Source: Flavobacterium johnsoniae UW101 (GTDB taxonomy: Bacteria; Bacteroidota; Bacteroidia; Flavobacteriales; Flavobacteriaceae). Taken from it: a stretch of DNA of 64,000 bases. Within the stretch, counting starts at the first letter, position 1; each line of letters starts with the position of its first letter. Below are positions 16,831-25,610 of this stretch, one piece after another. Under the pieces are notes generated by a model. It did not search any database and had not been told where the DNA came from. It saw nothing but the letters and a program-made list of their open reading frames with translations. Location: positions 992,001 to 1,056,000 of the forward strand of contig NC_009441.1 in the NCBI RefSeq assembly GCF_000016645.1, in the 5' to 3' direction. The position numbers and the translations under genes were made by a program.

Positions 16831-17790
16831 ATGCAAAATGAGCCAACTACGAAGAAAAAAACGTCAATTTTCAAGCCAATTATACAATTTATAAATTTAA
16901 AAAACATGATAGACAGCAAATTAATCAAAATACTTTCTAAAGTATATCAATATAATAATGAGAACTATAACTTTAAAAAAGATATTAGTTTATATAAACT
17001 CCCTAACAACTTTAAAGAAAAAGATCTTTCCTTAATACAAAACAGCAGATTTGAAATCAATAAAATAGAACATTATGAACACAATTCTGTTATTAAAGAA
17101 TTAAAAAAAATAATTACTGAAAATAATTTAGAAACAATTGTCTATAATTTATTCTTAAGAGCTGTTGGAACTGGGTTTCATAGAGGGCTTCAACCCATAA
17201 TGAGCTATTTATTTGCAATACAAGTTCCTGAGCATGATTTTGAGCCATTGAAAGATCGACATTATCGAAATATTTGTAAAATTTGTGGACTTCCAAAAGA
17301 ATCATGGGAAAATGATGGAAAAAATCTCTACAATTTATATATAGGATATTGTCCAATGTTTGGTAGTTTAGAATCTCTTTTAGATCTTAAGGAAGTAGCT
17401 ACATTTGAAAACATAAGATCGACAGATGACGATATTAATATTTTCAAAAAATTAATTACAACCATTGACAATGCAGTCGAAAAAGAAACGCCAACGGACT
17501 TAAAAAACAGAATATCAAGAGTAAAGATCTTACCGAACAGTAATAATGTTTCAAGAACATGGCTTATCAAAATTTTGGCTGAGTTGGGTATAATGAAAAA
17601 TACATTCGATGAAAATTATAGTTCTTTAAATAAGTTTGTTCCATATTATCAGAGATTAGAATGGGAATTAAAGCTACATGAAAAGGCCCCAAATCATAGA
17701 GTGGAAATTGATTTCCCTATATCAGCATGGCGTGGTAAATTAGGAATAAATTATAGCATTGTCGAACAAATTCTGACAAAATTAGAATAG
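16831..17790 (+). CDS. Uncharacterised protein, 319 aa, flanked by element A copies
   Basis: A soluble protein without signal peptide or membrane segments. A CKICGLP pair (about residue 150) could bind a metal. The end (VEIDFPISAWRGKLGINYSIVEQIL) looks like a conserved domain end, but I do not recognise the family. The ATG at 16831 lies just after the repeat element; an internal ATG at 16906 (MIDSKLIKIL) is an equally good start. Position among SUKH- and LRR-like genes suggests an immunity-type or defence-type role, which is inference only. Confidence 0.7.
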   Translation: MQNEPTTKKKTSIFKPIIQFINLKNMIDSKLIKILSKVYQYNNENYNFKKDISLYKLPNNFKEKDLSLIQNSRFEINKIEHYEHNSVIKELKKIITENNLETIVYNLFLRAVGTGFHRGLQPIMSYLFAIQVPEHDFEPLKDRHYRNICKICGLPKESWENDGKNLYNLYIGYCPMFGSLESLLDLKEVATFENIRSTDDDINIFKKLITTIDNAVEKETPTDLKNRISRVKILPNSNNVSRTWLIKILAELGIMKNTFDENYSSLNKFVPYYQRLEWELKLHEKAPNHRVEIDFPISAWRGKLGINYSIVEQILTKLE

Positions 17791-17803
17791 CGTAAATGAT
17801 TTT

Positions 17804-17904
17804 CCTTTCTTACTCAAGCATTTTGCTCGTGAACACAAGTTCTATAAAATTGAGATTATTGATTTAGAAGACGTTCACGAGCAAGATGGTCGCACTAACT
17901 AGGG
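17804..17904. repeat. Inverted-repeat element A, copy 2
   Basis: The middle and right arm match copy 1 closely: the stretch from TTGCTCGTGAACACAAGTT through GATTTAGAAGACGTT is almost identical. The left arm has decayed at its outer end (CTTACTCAAGCATT). It has the same orientation as copy 1, so the two copies flank the 16831 gene as direct repeats. Confidence 0.85.
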
Positions 17905-17919
17905 AATATTAAAAAATAT

Positions 17920-18348
17920 GTGAAACAAAATAATATGAAATTAATTCTCGAAGAATCGGAACAAAAACTAACAATAAAAGAAATCATTGAATTTGAAAAA
18001 CTCTTTAATTGTCTACTACCCGATTCATTTAAAGATTTTTATCTTTTAAATAATGGTGGTTTTTTACCCGAAGAAAATTACAATCGTTTTATTTTAGGCG
18101 GATTTAATTCAATTAAGTATGGAAAACTTCCTATTGAACGGATTTATAAAGATTTGATTGAAGATTTCAATAATTTAAATCAAATGATTCCATTTGCATA
18201 TGATTATGGAGGAAATTGTTTTCTATTATCTTTAAAAAAAGAAAATTCTAATTCAATATTTCTTTGGTTAATAGATGAAAAAGAACTTGTGTTTGTTTGT
18301 CAATCTTTTGACTTATTTATTTCTTATTTGGAAGATGATATTAAATGA
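17920..18348 (+). CDS. SMI1/KNR4 (SUKH) family protein, likely immunity protein
   Basis: SUKH proteins are common immunity proteins against contact-dependent or secreted nuclease-type toxins. The family pattern is visible: an N-terminal helix, then PDSFKDFYLLNNGGFLPE, a central FILGGFNSIKYG and a C-terminal FVCQSFDLFISYLEDD. Length 142 aa is normal. There is a second in-frame ATG at 17935. No toxin gene is adjacent. It is preceded by copy 2 of element A and followed by copy 3. Confidence 0.85.
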   Translation: MKQNNMKLILEESEQKLTIKEIIEFEKLFNCLLPDSFKDFYLLNNGGFLPEENYNRFILGGFNSIKYGKLPIERIYKDLIEDFNNLNQMIPFAYDYGGNCFLLSLKKENSNSIFLWLIDEKELVFVCQSFDLFISYLEDDIK

Positions 18349-18367
18349 TAATTCGATTTCTCGATTG

Positions 18368-18415
18368 GTCCTCGCTAGTGTTAGTATCTTACAGAAATAT
18401 AACTTTTATTAAATT
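18368..18415. repeat. Degraded left half of element A, copy 3
   Basis: CCTCGCTAGTG and the following bases through TTATTAAATT align with the left arm and centre of copy 1 at about two thirds identity, with no gaps. The right arm is missing. It again sits directly before an accessory gene start. Confidence 0.55.
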
Positions 18416-18437
18416 AACTTATAAAATAATTTAAGTA

Positions 18438-19337
18438 ATGATAAGAAATCCCTTTGATGTAATAAAAAACTCTACTTCCAATCATTATGGGAGATATTAT
18501 TGTATTGGAAACAGAAAAGAATGTTATCACTTTGAAGAAGATGGGGCTATAATAATTCCGTGGAATAAATCTAAAGATATTAATCTCGAAACTGAGATTT
18601 TGCGACTAATTCCAATAACAAAAACTGATAAAACAAAACTACCGAATTTTGTAACAAAACTAAAAAAATTGCGTTTTCTACAAATTCCCATCCCTATGCT
18701 TTCTAGAGAAAATGTTACTCTTACTCCAGAGTTGGAAATACTCTTATTGATTAATTCAAATCATAATCTTCAATCTGATGTAAAATGGGATGGTATTGAG
18801 TCCATTAACAGTCTAAAATCCATTATTTTTCAAAATGAATTTGGCTCCAATAATTGTATTGATCAGCTTACAGGATTTAATATTAATAACTACAATCTTG
18901 ATTATTTGAATTTTGATCTCCTGAAAAACGGGAATCTTTTAAAAAATATTGAACCAAACAATTCATTAAAAACTGTTGTTATTTCAAATATTGGAAATTT
19001 TAACATAACAGATTATTTACCAAAAAACATTGAAGAAATTGGCATTATTACATCTGGAAATAAGTTTGACTTAAACAACCTGATACATTTTTCAAATTTA
19101 AAATCAATTTTTTTAAATGGAGTTAAATCAGAAGTTGATTGTTCAATTTTTAGCAAAATGAACAATCTTACAACTTTAAACATAATAAATTCTAAAAACA
19201 TAAAAAATACGCACACCATTATCGAGAATCCATTTCTAAAAAATATAACCTTTCTTAATTGTGGAAAACCATTTAGAGGATTAATAAATAATTTTGATTC
19301 TTTTAAATATGAAACACTGGATATTAAATTTTCCTAA
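18438..19337 (+). CDS. Leucine-rich-repeat-like protein, 299 aa
   Basis: The N-terminal 60 residues are a distinct segment (YYCIGNRKECYHFEEDGAIII). After that the protein shows irregular repeats of about 20-24 residues with the L-x-x-L-x-I pattern (LKSIIFQNEF, LKTVVISNIGN, LKSIFLNGVKS, LTTLNIINSKN), typical of a leucine-rich-repeat solenoid. There is no signal peptide. Similar proteins are often found in clusters of immunity genes, so binding of a toxin is plausible but not shown. Confidence 0.75.
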   Translation: MIRNPFDVIKNSTSNHYGRYYCIGNRKECYHFEEDGAIIIPWNKSKDINLETEILRLIPITKTDKTKLPNFVTKLKKLRFLQIPIPMLSRENVTLTPELEILLLINSNHNLQSDVKWDGIESINSLKSIIFQNEFGSNNCIDQLTGFNINNYNLDYLNFDLLKNGNLLKNIEPNNSLKTVVISNIGNFNITDYLPKNIEEIGIITSGNKFDLNNLIHFSNLKSIFLNGVKSEVDCSIFSKMNNLTTLNIINSKNIKNTHTIIENPFLKNITFLNCGKPFRGLINNFDSFKYETLDIKFS

Positions 19338-19495
19338 TTAAAATAATCAAAATCAAATTTATACTATGTGTTATAAACCCCGAAAATATTTTTTGCGCTT
19401 GGCTTATCTGAATACAATTCTTAGGAACTTGATCTTTAATAACTAGATTTTTTTTAAATAATTAACTCCATTTGAGTTTACAAAAAATTAAAACC

Positions 19496-20287
19496 ATGAA
19501 ATTTTCAATAATTACAAACCGAATCGAAAAAGAAACTAAACTTAAAAATTTCGATACTCTTGAAAGTGAAATAAATAATTGTAAAAACATTGACGATTTT
19601 ATCGTTTTAAACAATGACCCTGCTATTGATAAAGCTATTTATTTACAAGCAATAGTTACAGACAAAGAAAAGTTTACGCTGGAAATAAGACTGGAATACG
19701 ACAATGACTTTTCGCAGTATGGAATTGAAAAAGTCACAAAAACAGAATGTTTACATATTTTCAGGCAATATTACGAGGGCAATTTACCTGATTTAAATCA
19801 ATGGGAAAATATAACAAAATATCTTCTAGAATATTATTATGATACAGAAATTGGTCTAAATCAAGAAACTGTACATCCTTCATTCAATGATTACTTTAAA
19901 TCTGATTTTTATTTCAGCATAAGTGACTTTTATTCGCCTTTTGGTAATGATGCCGGTTTTGACGCTATGATCGAAACTGAGAAATTTTTACAAGAAGATG
20001 ATTCAAACAACTTTCATCTTATCCAGTTTATTAATGAAATCAAAATTGAGAATTATGATTATAATGAGAATAGAGACAACGAAAATTTACATTTTTTAGT
20101 TTACGATCATAACGCAATTGTATCAATTGGTTTTACAAACTTAAAAGTAAACGGATTTATCATGGAAGATGTAAAAGAAAAAACTCTGGCTTCGCTTAAT
20201 TTTTTAAATCAGGTTCAAAATCATGAAAATTACCAAATCATGATTTCAGATTTAAATAAAATTGAAGCCCAAACGTATGGTTTATAA
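19496..20287 (+). CDS. Uncharacterised protein, 263 aa
   Basis: The frame is open from a TTG at 19472, but ATG 19496 (MKFSIITNRIEK) is the better start. The protein is acidic and rich in Asp, Glu, Asn and aromatic residues, with no signal peptide, membrane segment or recognised motif. I do not recognise the family. It lies in the same-strand run of immunity-like genes. Confidence 0.7.
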   Translation: MKFSIITNRIEKETKLKNFDTLESEINNCKNIDDFIVLNNDPAIDKAIYLQAIVTDKEKFTLEIRLEYDNDFSQYGIEKVTKTECLHIFRQYYEGNLPDLNQWENITKYLLEYYYDTEIGLNQETVHPSFNDYFKSDFYFSISDFYSPFGNDAGFDAMIETEKFLQEDDSNNFHLIQFINEIKIENYDYNENRDNENLHFLVYDHNAIVSIGFTNLKVNGFIMEDVKEKTLASLNFLNQVQNHENYQIMISDLNKIEAQTYGL

Positions 20288-20517
20288 AAGCTGCTGCAAC
20301 TTTGTTTTAGCAGTTTTGTTTCTGTTTTAAAACATCATTTTTTCAAAAAAACCTTATTCTGTCCATTTTATGCCGTAAAGAGGCATTTTAAATTTTTATT
20401 CTGAAATATATTTGACAATTTTATGTTTTATCTTACAACATGATTTATGTTCTCATGAATTTAGAATTCTTGAGAATATAAATTGCGCTTATATTTCAAC
20501 TCAAAAATATTTTTTAC

Positions 20518-21699
20518 ATGCAGACACAGAATATTATCGAACAGTACATTTTTCAAGGAAATCTTGACGCCGCGAGAGAAGCAATTAAAAATGGCGAATC
20601 CTTTTCTGAGCAATATCTTAAAAACAATTTTTCGCAGATAACCGCCAAAATTTTTGAAGCAAAAGCTCTTGATCTTGTAGAAGCTTTGATAAAAGCAGGC
20701 TTTATAGAAACTGATATTTACGAATTAGACAGTTTTGATAAATCGATTTTCAGTTCATTGGCCCGAAATATAAAAGGTGATGACGAGTCTTTGGCTTTCT
20801 TCAAAGAAATAATGTCGAAAATGGACAATGTCAATGACGAAATAAGCGACCAGACTTTATTGGGTTACTGCATCGAAAAGGAAGCCGTTCCGGAAATCAT
20901 TAAAAGTTTAATAGAAGATTTTGGCTGTAATGCTGATTATAAAAACAATGCACAGGAAAATCTGATTCATAAAATTGTAAATAACTATTCTCTAAATGCA
21001 GAGAAAGGCAAAGAATACATCAAAACTCTTGTTGAAAACGGAGTTGACATCAACGAAAAAAATGTTGTTGGTACTACGCCCCTAATGTATGCAGTGAAAA
21101 GAAACAAAAAAGAATACATTCCATTGCTATTAGAAAATGGGGCCGATCCTAACGAAAAAGACAATCAGGAAAACAGTTCTTTTTATTATGCTGTTGGCGA
21201 ACAATTTTCTATGCCCATGTATGAACTTTTAGCAGAATCATCTACGGCAGACTTTAACAGCATCAATAAAGACGGAAGAACTTTGCTGACCGAATTTATC
21301 CGTATGATGTCTGATTCAGAAAATGACTTGAATTCACTACAAAGATTATTATCTGATGGTGCTGACTTAAAACACAGCGCTTTATATTATGGAAATCCAA
21401 AATCAGGCATAGATTATGTAGCTGAGAAAAAATCCGGTATTCTAAAATCTGTATTAGACAGCGGCTCTATTGATATCAACGAACAGGACAATCAAGGAAA
21501 CACCATCTTACACAAAGTCTGCGCATACAATGTAAATTATGATGCCGAAGCTGCAAAAGAAATCTATAGAAAAGTAAAACTGCTGCTTGAAAATGGCGCC
21601 GATAAAGACATTAGCAACGATAAAGACGAAACAGCCTTAATACTTGCTTCTACAGATAATTTGAAAATAAAAACTGTTGAACTTTTAATGAAAGCCTAA
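20518..21699 (+). CDS. Ankyrin-repeat protein, 393 aa
   Basis: The N-terminal 130 residues are helical and diverged. The C-terminal part has recognisable ankyrin units (VVGTTPLMYAVKRNKKEYIP, LLENGADPNEKDNQENS, NTILHKVCAYN, LLENGADKDISNDKDETALI). There is no signal peptide, so it is probably cytoplasmic and acts by protein binding. A second ankyrin gene follows after 29 bases, which suggests co-expression and perhaps duplication. Confidence 0.88.
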   Translation: MQTQNIIEQYIFQGNLDAAREAIKNGESFSEQYLKNNFSQITAKIFEAKALDLVEALIKAGFIETDIYELDSFDKSIFSSLARNIKGDDESLAFFKEIMSKMDNVNDEISDQTLLGYCIEKEAVPEIIKSLIEDFGCNADYKNNAQENLIHKIVNNYSLNAEKGKEYIKTLVENGVDINEKNVVGTTPLMYAVKRNKKEYIPLLLENGADPNEKDNQENSSFYYAVGEQFSMPMYELLAESSTADFNSINKDGRTLLTEFIRMMSDSENDLNSLQRLLSDGADLKHSALYYGNPKSGIDYVAEKKSGILKSVLDSGSIDINEQDNQGNTILHKVCAYNVNYDAEAAKEIYRKVKLLLENGADKDISNDKDETALILASTDNLKIKTVELLMKA

Positions 21700-21728
21700 T
21701 TTTTAGAAATATATAAAATCACGATTAT

Positions 21729-23081
21729 ATGTCAATGTCATTTATAATTGCCTGTGAAAACGGCAACCGAAAAATAGCCGAATTACTCCTTCAAAATAAA
21801 GAAGTAGATGTAAAATATACCGATGAAAAAGGAAGAACTGCTCTTCATTATGCCGCACATAGAGGATATCTGGATATTGTAAAAATTTTATGCGAAGATG
21901 GTGCAGATTTAGATTATGAAGATCATGAAGGCGAAACGCCTTTGTTCTTTGCCTGCCTTCAAAAACAGAAACAAACGGCATTGTATCTTTTAGAAAATGG
22001 AGCAAAAATCGAAATCAATGACAAAAGCGGAAACAGTCTTTTGCATTTAACGGTTCAGACTGCACAAATTGAAATTGCAACAAAGTTGCTCGAAGCCGGC
22101 ATTGATGTTAATTTACTGAATAACAATGGAGAAACTCCGCTTATATTGGCATCTGCACGACTAAACAGAGAAATTATACAATTGCTTTTAGACAAAGGAG
22201 CCGATATTAATGTAACGGATAAGCAGGGAAATACGCCATTACTTTATGCTTGTTACACCAAATCGATTCCAATGGTGACTTTGCTTTTAGAAAATGGTGC
22301 CGAAGTAAATCATACCAACCATGCCGGAGAAAATGCTCTTTTAATTGCCTGTTACGAAACCAATAGAATGCTTGCCAAATTATTGGTAGAAAGAGGTGCC
22401 GATGTATTTACATCAAACAACAATGGATATTCTCCTATTTGGTATGCTTGTTCAAATAATCAGAAAGAAATTGTGGCTTTGTTCCTGGAAAATGGTGTTG
22501 ATGTAAATTACAGCAAACCAGTCGCAGGCGATACTTCATCAATGAACGATTATTTGGATTGGGTTGTAAGCGCATCTAATATCGCTAACGATTCTAGTTT
22601 TACACTCAACGATTCATATAACTATGGCGGAGAAAGCCTTTTGCACGTTGCAACAAAAAAAGGAAATTTAAGTATGGTAAAACTGCTTATCGAAGCCGGA
22701 GCGAATATCAATATTCAAGATGAGTCTGGAAATACGCCTCTTCACTACAGTGCTGCCAACGGAAAGAAAGATGTTGTAAAATATCTGCTTGACAATAAAG
22801 CTGATGCATCAATCGTAAACGTGAAAGAGCAAAAAGCAATTGACTATTCAAACGTAAAAGGTTTTAATGAAATTACAGAACTAATCTTGAAATATGCTCC
22901 TTCGGGAACGGTTGTAAACCCTATACAAACAACACCGCAAAGTGAAGCACCAAAAGCCGATTCTTCAAATTCTATGGAAGCAAAGAAAAAAGCATTACTG
23001 GATTTAAAAGAACTTCTGGATGCCGGCATTTTAACATCAGAAGAATTTGAAACTGAAAAAAGTAAAATTTTGAAAGGGTAA
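21729..23081 (+). CDS. Ankyrin-repeat protein with C-terminal SHOCT domain, 450 aa
   Basis: About ten ankyrin units run from residue 5 to about 395 (for example GRTALHYAAHRGYLDIVKIL, LLENGAEVNHTNHAGENALL, GNTPLHYSAANGKKDVVKYL), interrupted around 255-290 by a non-repeat insert. A Pro/Ser-rich linker leads to a SHOCT domain at the very end (LLDLKELLDAGILTSEEFE, about residues 417-450). SHOCT is a short oligomerisation-type module usually found at protein ends. No signal peptide is seen. The combination with ankyrin repeats is uncommon. Confidence 0.9.
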   Translation: MSMSFIIACENGNRKIAELLLQNKEVDVKYTDEKGRTALHYAAHRGYLDIVKILCEDGADLDYEDHEGETPLFFACLQKQKQTALYLLENGAKIEINDKSGNSLLHLTVQTAQIEIATKLLEAGIDVNLLNNNGETPLILASARLNREIIQLLLDKGADINVTDKQGNTPLLYACYTKSIPMVTLLLENGAEVNHTNHAGENALLIACYETNRMLAKLLVERGADVFTSNNNGYSPIWYACSNNQKEIVALFLENGVDVNYSKPVAGDTSSMNDYLDWVVSASNIANDSSFTLNDSYNYGGESLLHVATKKGNLSMVKLLIEAGANINIQDESGNTPLHYSAANGKKDVVKYLLDNKADASIVNVKEQKAIDYSNVKGFNEITELILKYAPSGTVVNPIQTTPQSEAPKADSSNSMEAKKKALLDLKELLDAGILTSEEFETEKSKILKG

Positions 23082-23098
23082 AAATAAAACAACAAAAT

Positions 23099-23545
23099 AT
23101 GACAACCCAAATTGAAACAATCATTACCAACCTTGAGCAATACATTCAAAAAGCATACGAAACGGGAGATGAATATGAATTTATAGATCTTGCTTATGAA
23201 ATATGTGACGAACTTGAAGCAATGGAAGATAATTTCAACGCAATAGAGCCACTTTTTGAACTTATTGAACGCAGTCCGGATATAGACTATGGCTGCCCAG
23301 GCCCATTAGGCAGTTTCATGGAAAATCATTATAAAAACGGATACGAAGAACTACTTTTAAAATCTATTGAACGTAAGCCAACAGAATACACCTTGTTCTT
23401 ATTACATCGTCTGATAAACGACAAAAATAATTCTGAACATCAAAAATATCTGGATTTAATGAAGAGCATATCTTTAAATACAGCATATCCGCAAAACATT
23501 ATCGACAATGCAAAAGACAGTTTCACCTATTTTGAACAAATCTAG
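23099..23545 (+). CDS. Immunity-like helical protein, 148 aa
   Basis: An acidic, mostly helical protein starting 18 bases after the ankyrin-SHOCT gene. The central segment DIDYGCPGPLGSFMENHYKN and the following RKPTEYTLFLLHRLIND resemble families of small immunity proteins, but this is by impression only. No signal peptide or catalytic motif is seen. It is probably co-transcribed with the two ankyrin genes. Confidence 0.7.
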   Translation: MTTQIETIITNLEQYIQKAYETGDEYEFIDLAYEICDELEAMEDNFNAIEPLFELIERSPDIDYGCPGPLGSFMENHYKNGYEELLLKSIERKPTEYTLFLLHRLINDKNNSEHQKYLDLMKSISLNTAYPQNIIDNAKDSFTYFEQI

Positions 23546-23714
23546 AAAAGCTGAAACAAGCATTTCATAAAACAATAAAAAAAGCCTTTATTAGACTTTG
23601 AAAGAACTTCCAGATTTATGTCCGAAGAATTTATAATTACAATGCCGATTTTTGGAATTTATAAAAAGCTAAAAAAGATGTTCATCAGAAATAAAGTAAA
23701 ATCCTAACCTTAAA

Positions 23715-24269
23715 ATGATGTTTGATATTGTATCTGTAATCTCAAAACACACTGCATTTTTAGAAGACAAATTAAAGCAGTTAAATCTAAATCAAAGAAA
23801 AAGTATTGGTAAAGCTTTTATTCAATTCTATTTTCTATTGCCTGAAACAGTAGAATGTATCGAACATCATTTAAAAATTAAAATTTCTGAATCAAAGCTG
23901 ATTGAGGATTTAGAAAATAATACTCTTCAGTATTTTAAAGATGCATTAAAAAACTATGATGCCGAAACAGATGAATATGCTGATAATTTTGAAGAACTCG
24001 ATCCGATGGAAGTCAACATTATAAGCGGTTTAGAAAATTCTGTACTCACTTACGACAAATCAGAATATGCCGTTTACAACTTTTTATTGGTGATTGATAT
24101 TTTGGATTATTATGAAAATTTCTCTGATAACCCTGAATACTGGAATAATCTGCTTAAAGAAGAAATTGATTTTCAACAGAAAATTGTGGAACAAATTTCA
24201 AACGGATCAGTTATTGACGAAAGCATCTATTTTGAGCGATATAAAGAAGTAAAGTTTGATGAAATCTAA
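23715..24269 (+). CDS. Uncharacterised acidic protein, 184 aa
   Basis: A helical, acidic cytoplasmic protein without recognised motifs (start MMFDIVSVISKHTAFLED). The 169 bases before it hold only a 29-codon frame at 23618-23707, which looks like debris. I do not recognise the family. Its position in the same-strand run suggests it belongs with the immunity-like group. Confidence 0.65.
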   Translation: MMFDIVSVISKHTAFLEDKLKQLNLNQRKSIGKAFIQFYFLLPETVECIEHHLKIKISESKLIEDLENNTLQYFKDALKNYDAETDEYADNFEELDPMEVNIISGLENSVLTYDKSEYAVYNFLLVIDILDYYENFSDNPEYWNNLLKEEIDFQQKIVEQISNGSVIDESIYFERYKEVKFDEI

Positions 24270-24285
24270 ATCAATACGATAACTT

Positions 24286-25329
24286 ATGAAAATAAAATTG
24301 TGCTTAGTCGTCTTTCTTTTGGCAGAAATCTATCACGCAAATGCTCAAAAAGCTTATATCATTAATGATTTTCTTAAAGGTTATACTTTGTATTTTTTTA
24401 GTCATAAAACTGAATCTGAAACAAAAGAATATTATAAACTTACAGAGAATCAAACTAAGAAAACAGTACTCGAATATGGTTCGAATGAACTTTCTAAACC
24501 AGAAACACTAAAAACAGCTAAAATCACTGCTTTCAAAAGTATTCCAGAAAGTAACATTCGTGTTTTGGGTGATGTAAACTTTGATGGCAGACAAGATATA
24601 GTAATCCACGAAACCGAAATAAACGATGATGGCTGTTATACTGCTCAGGCAACAGCGTATGTTTTCATTAATACACCAGGCAATTTTCTCACCAGTCCAA
24701 GTATTAGCCGCTTATATAACGATGCTTATTGTGTACGAGGCGGATCATTTGAAATTGACTCTAAAAACAAACGTATTATTACTTCGAGCAGCGGCGGAGC
24801 AGCGCTTCATGTCTCCTCATACTACAGTATTTCTGGCATAGAAGCAAAAGAGATAGCTGCTTTTGAGGAAAGAGCGGATGCACTTTCTCCATTTATAACA
24901 ATAACAGGTAAAAAATGGAAAGACAACAACTGGGTTTCCGTTTCAACTTTATCTGTTTATGAACCAGGCTTAGACAAAGTGTTTTCTTTTGACACTAAAA
25001 ACGGAAAAGGACGGGTGCTTTTATTTAAAGTTAAAGATATTCTGTACTATGCCTTTCAGCAAAACGACGAATATAAATTTATCTCTTTTGCTTATCCTTC
25101 TAGTCCTGAAAAAGCGGACAAATCGGTTTTTAAATTTAGAAAACAGAATGCTGCTTATGAATTGGAATTTAACAGTGGTCCCATAAAATATATTGCATAT
25201 GAAACTTCTACCGAAACAGGCATTAAAATTTATGTAAATGGGAAATTATCTGACTGGAAAGGAACAGCCAAAACTGGAACTTTAGCAGTATTAGCAAATA
25301 CCGATTTTAAAAATGTGATCAAAGAATAA
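24286..25329 (+). CDS. Secreted protein, XAC2610-like, 347 aa
   Basis: A signal peptide (1-20, ending HANA) precedes a mature protein with the segment VLGDVNFDGRQDIVIHE, an Asp-rich loop like those of FG-GAP/XAC2610-type repeats that often bind calcium. A further beta-rich C-terminal half follows (AYELEFNSGPIKYIAYETS). No function is assigned in this family. It is followed by a strong terminator, which ends the accessory run. Confidence 0.65.
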   Translation: MKIKLCLVVFLLAEIYHANAQKAYIINDFLKGYTLYFFSHKTESETKEYYKLTENQTKKTVLEYGSNELSKPETLKTAKITAFKSIPESNIRVLGDVNFDGRQDIVIHETEINDDGCYTAQATAYVFINTPGNFLTSPSISRLYNDAYCVRGGSFEIDSKNKRIITSSSGGAALHVSSYYSISGIEAKEIAAFEERADALSPFITITGKKWKDNNWVSVSTLSVYEPGLDKVFSFDTKNGKGRVLLFKVKDILYYAFQQNDEYKFISFAYPSSPEKADKSVFKFRKQNAAYELEFNSGPIKYIAYETSTETGIKIYVNGKLSDWKGTAKTGTLAVLANTDFKNVIKE

Positions 25330-25338
25330 CAACTCAAT

Positions 25339-25367
25339 AAAAACAGCTGCGATTCGCAGCTGTTTTT
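25339..25367. terminator. Bidirectional terminator at 25339
   Basis: AAAAACAGCTGCG, a three-base loop and CGCAGCTGTTTTT form a perfect 13-bp stem. It lies between the convergent ends of the 24286 gene (plus) and the ferredoxin gene (minus) and can serve both. Confidence 0.9.
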
Positions 25368-25379
25368 ATTTATATATTT

Positions 25380-25610
25380 CTAAGTTTCTTTAACTGTAAT
25401 AATCTTTACTGGACAGGCTTTAGCTGCCAATTCACAACTTTCGACAATAGTATGATTTGGAGATTTTAAAGTATAAAAGCCTTTTGCATTCTGCGAATGA
25501 ATTAAAACCGATTTCCCGTCTTTTTTAGACATTTGAAAATGGACGGGATCCATTTCGACACAGTAATTACAGCCAATGCATTTATCTCTTTGTAAAGTTA
25601 CGATAACCAT
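25380..25610 (-). CDS. One-cluster 4Fe-4S ferredoxin, 76 aa
   Basis: An electron carrier. Cys11, Cys14 and Cys17 (CIGCNYC) with Cys66 (ACPV) can bind one [4Fe-4S] cluster; Cys59 is extra. The second cluster motif of bacterial 2[4Fe-4S] ferredoxins is absent. Its start overlaps the U32 (TrhP-like) stop by one base, so translation is coupled. This suggests it donates electrons to, or serves the cluster of, the tRNA-modifying U32 protein; that link is inference. Confidence 0.88.
   Translation of the reverse strand: MVIVTLQRDKCIGCNYCVEMDPVHFQMSKKDGKSVLIHSQNAKGFYTLKSPNHTIVESCELAAKACPVKIITVKET

Noticed and set aside
16721..17904. Repeated sequences as a possible CRISPR array
   Set aside because: The copies are more than 1 kb apart, are themselves inverted repeats, and have genes instead of spacers between them.
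23618..23707. 29-codon frame between the 23099 and 23715 genes
   Set aside because: Too short, without promoter or motif; probably gene debris.
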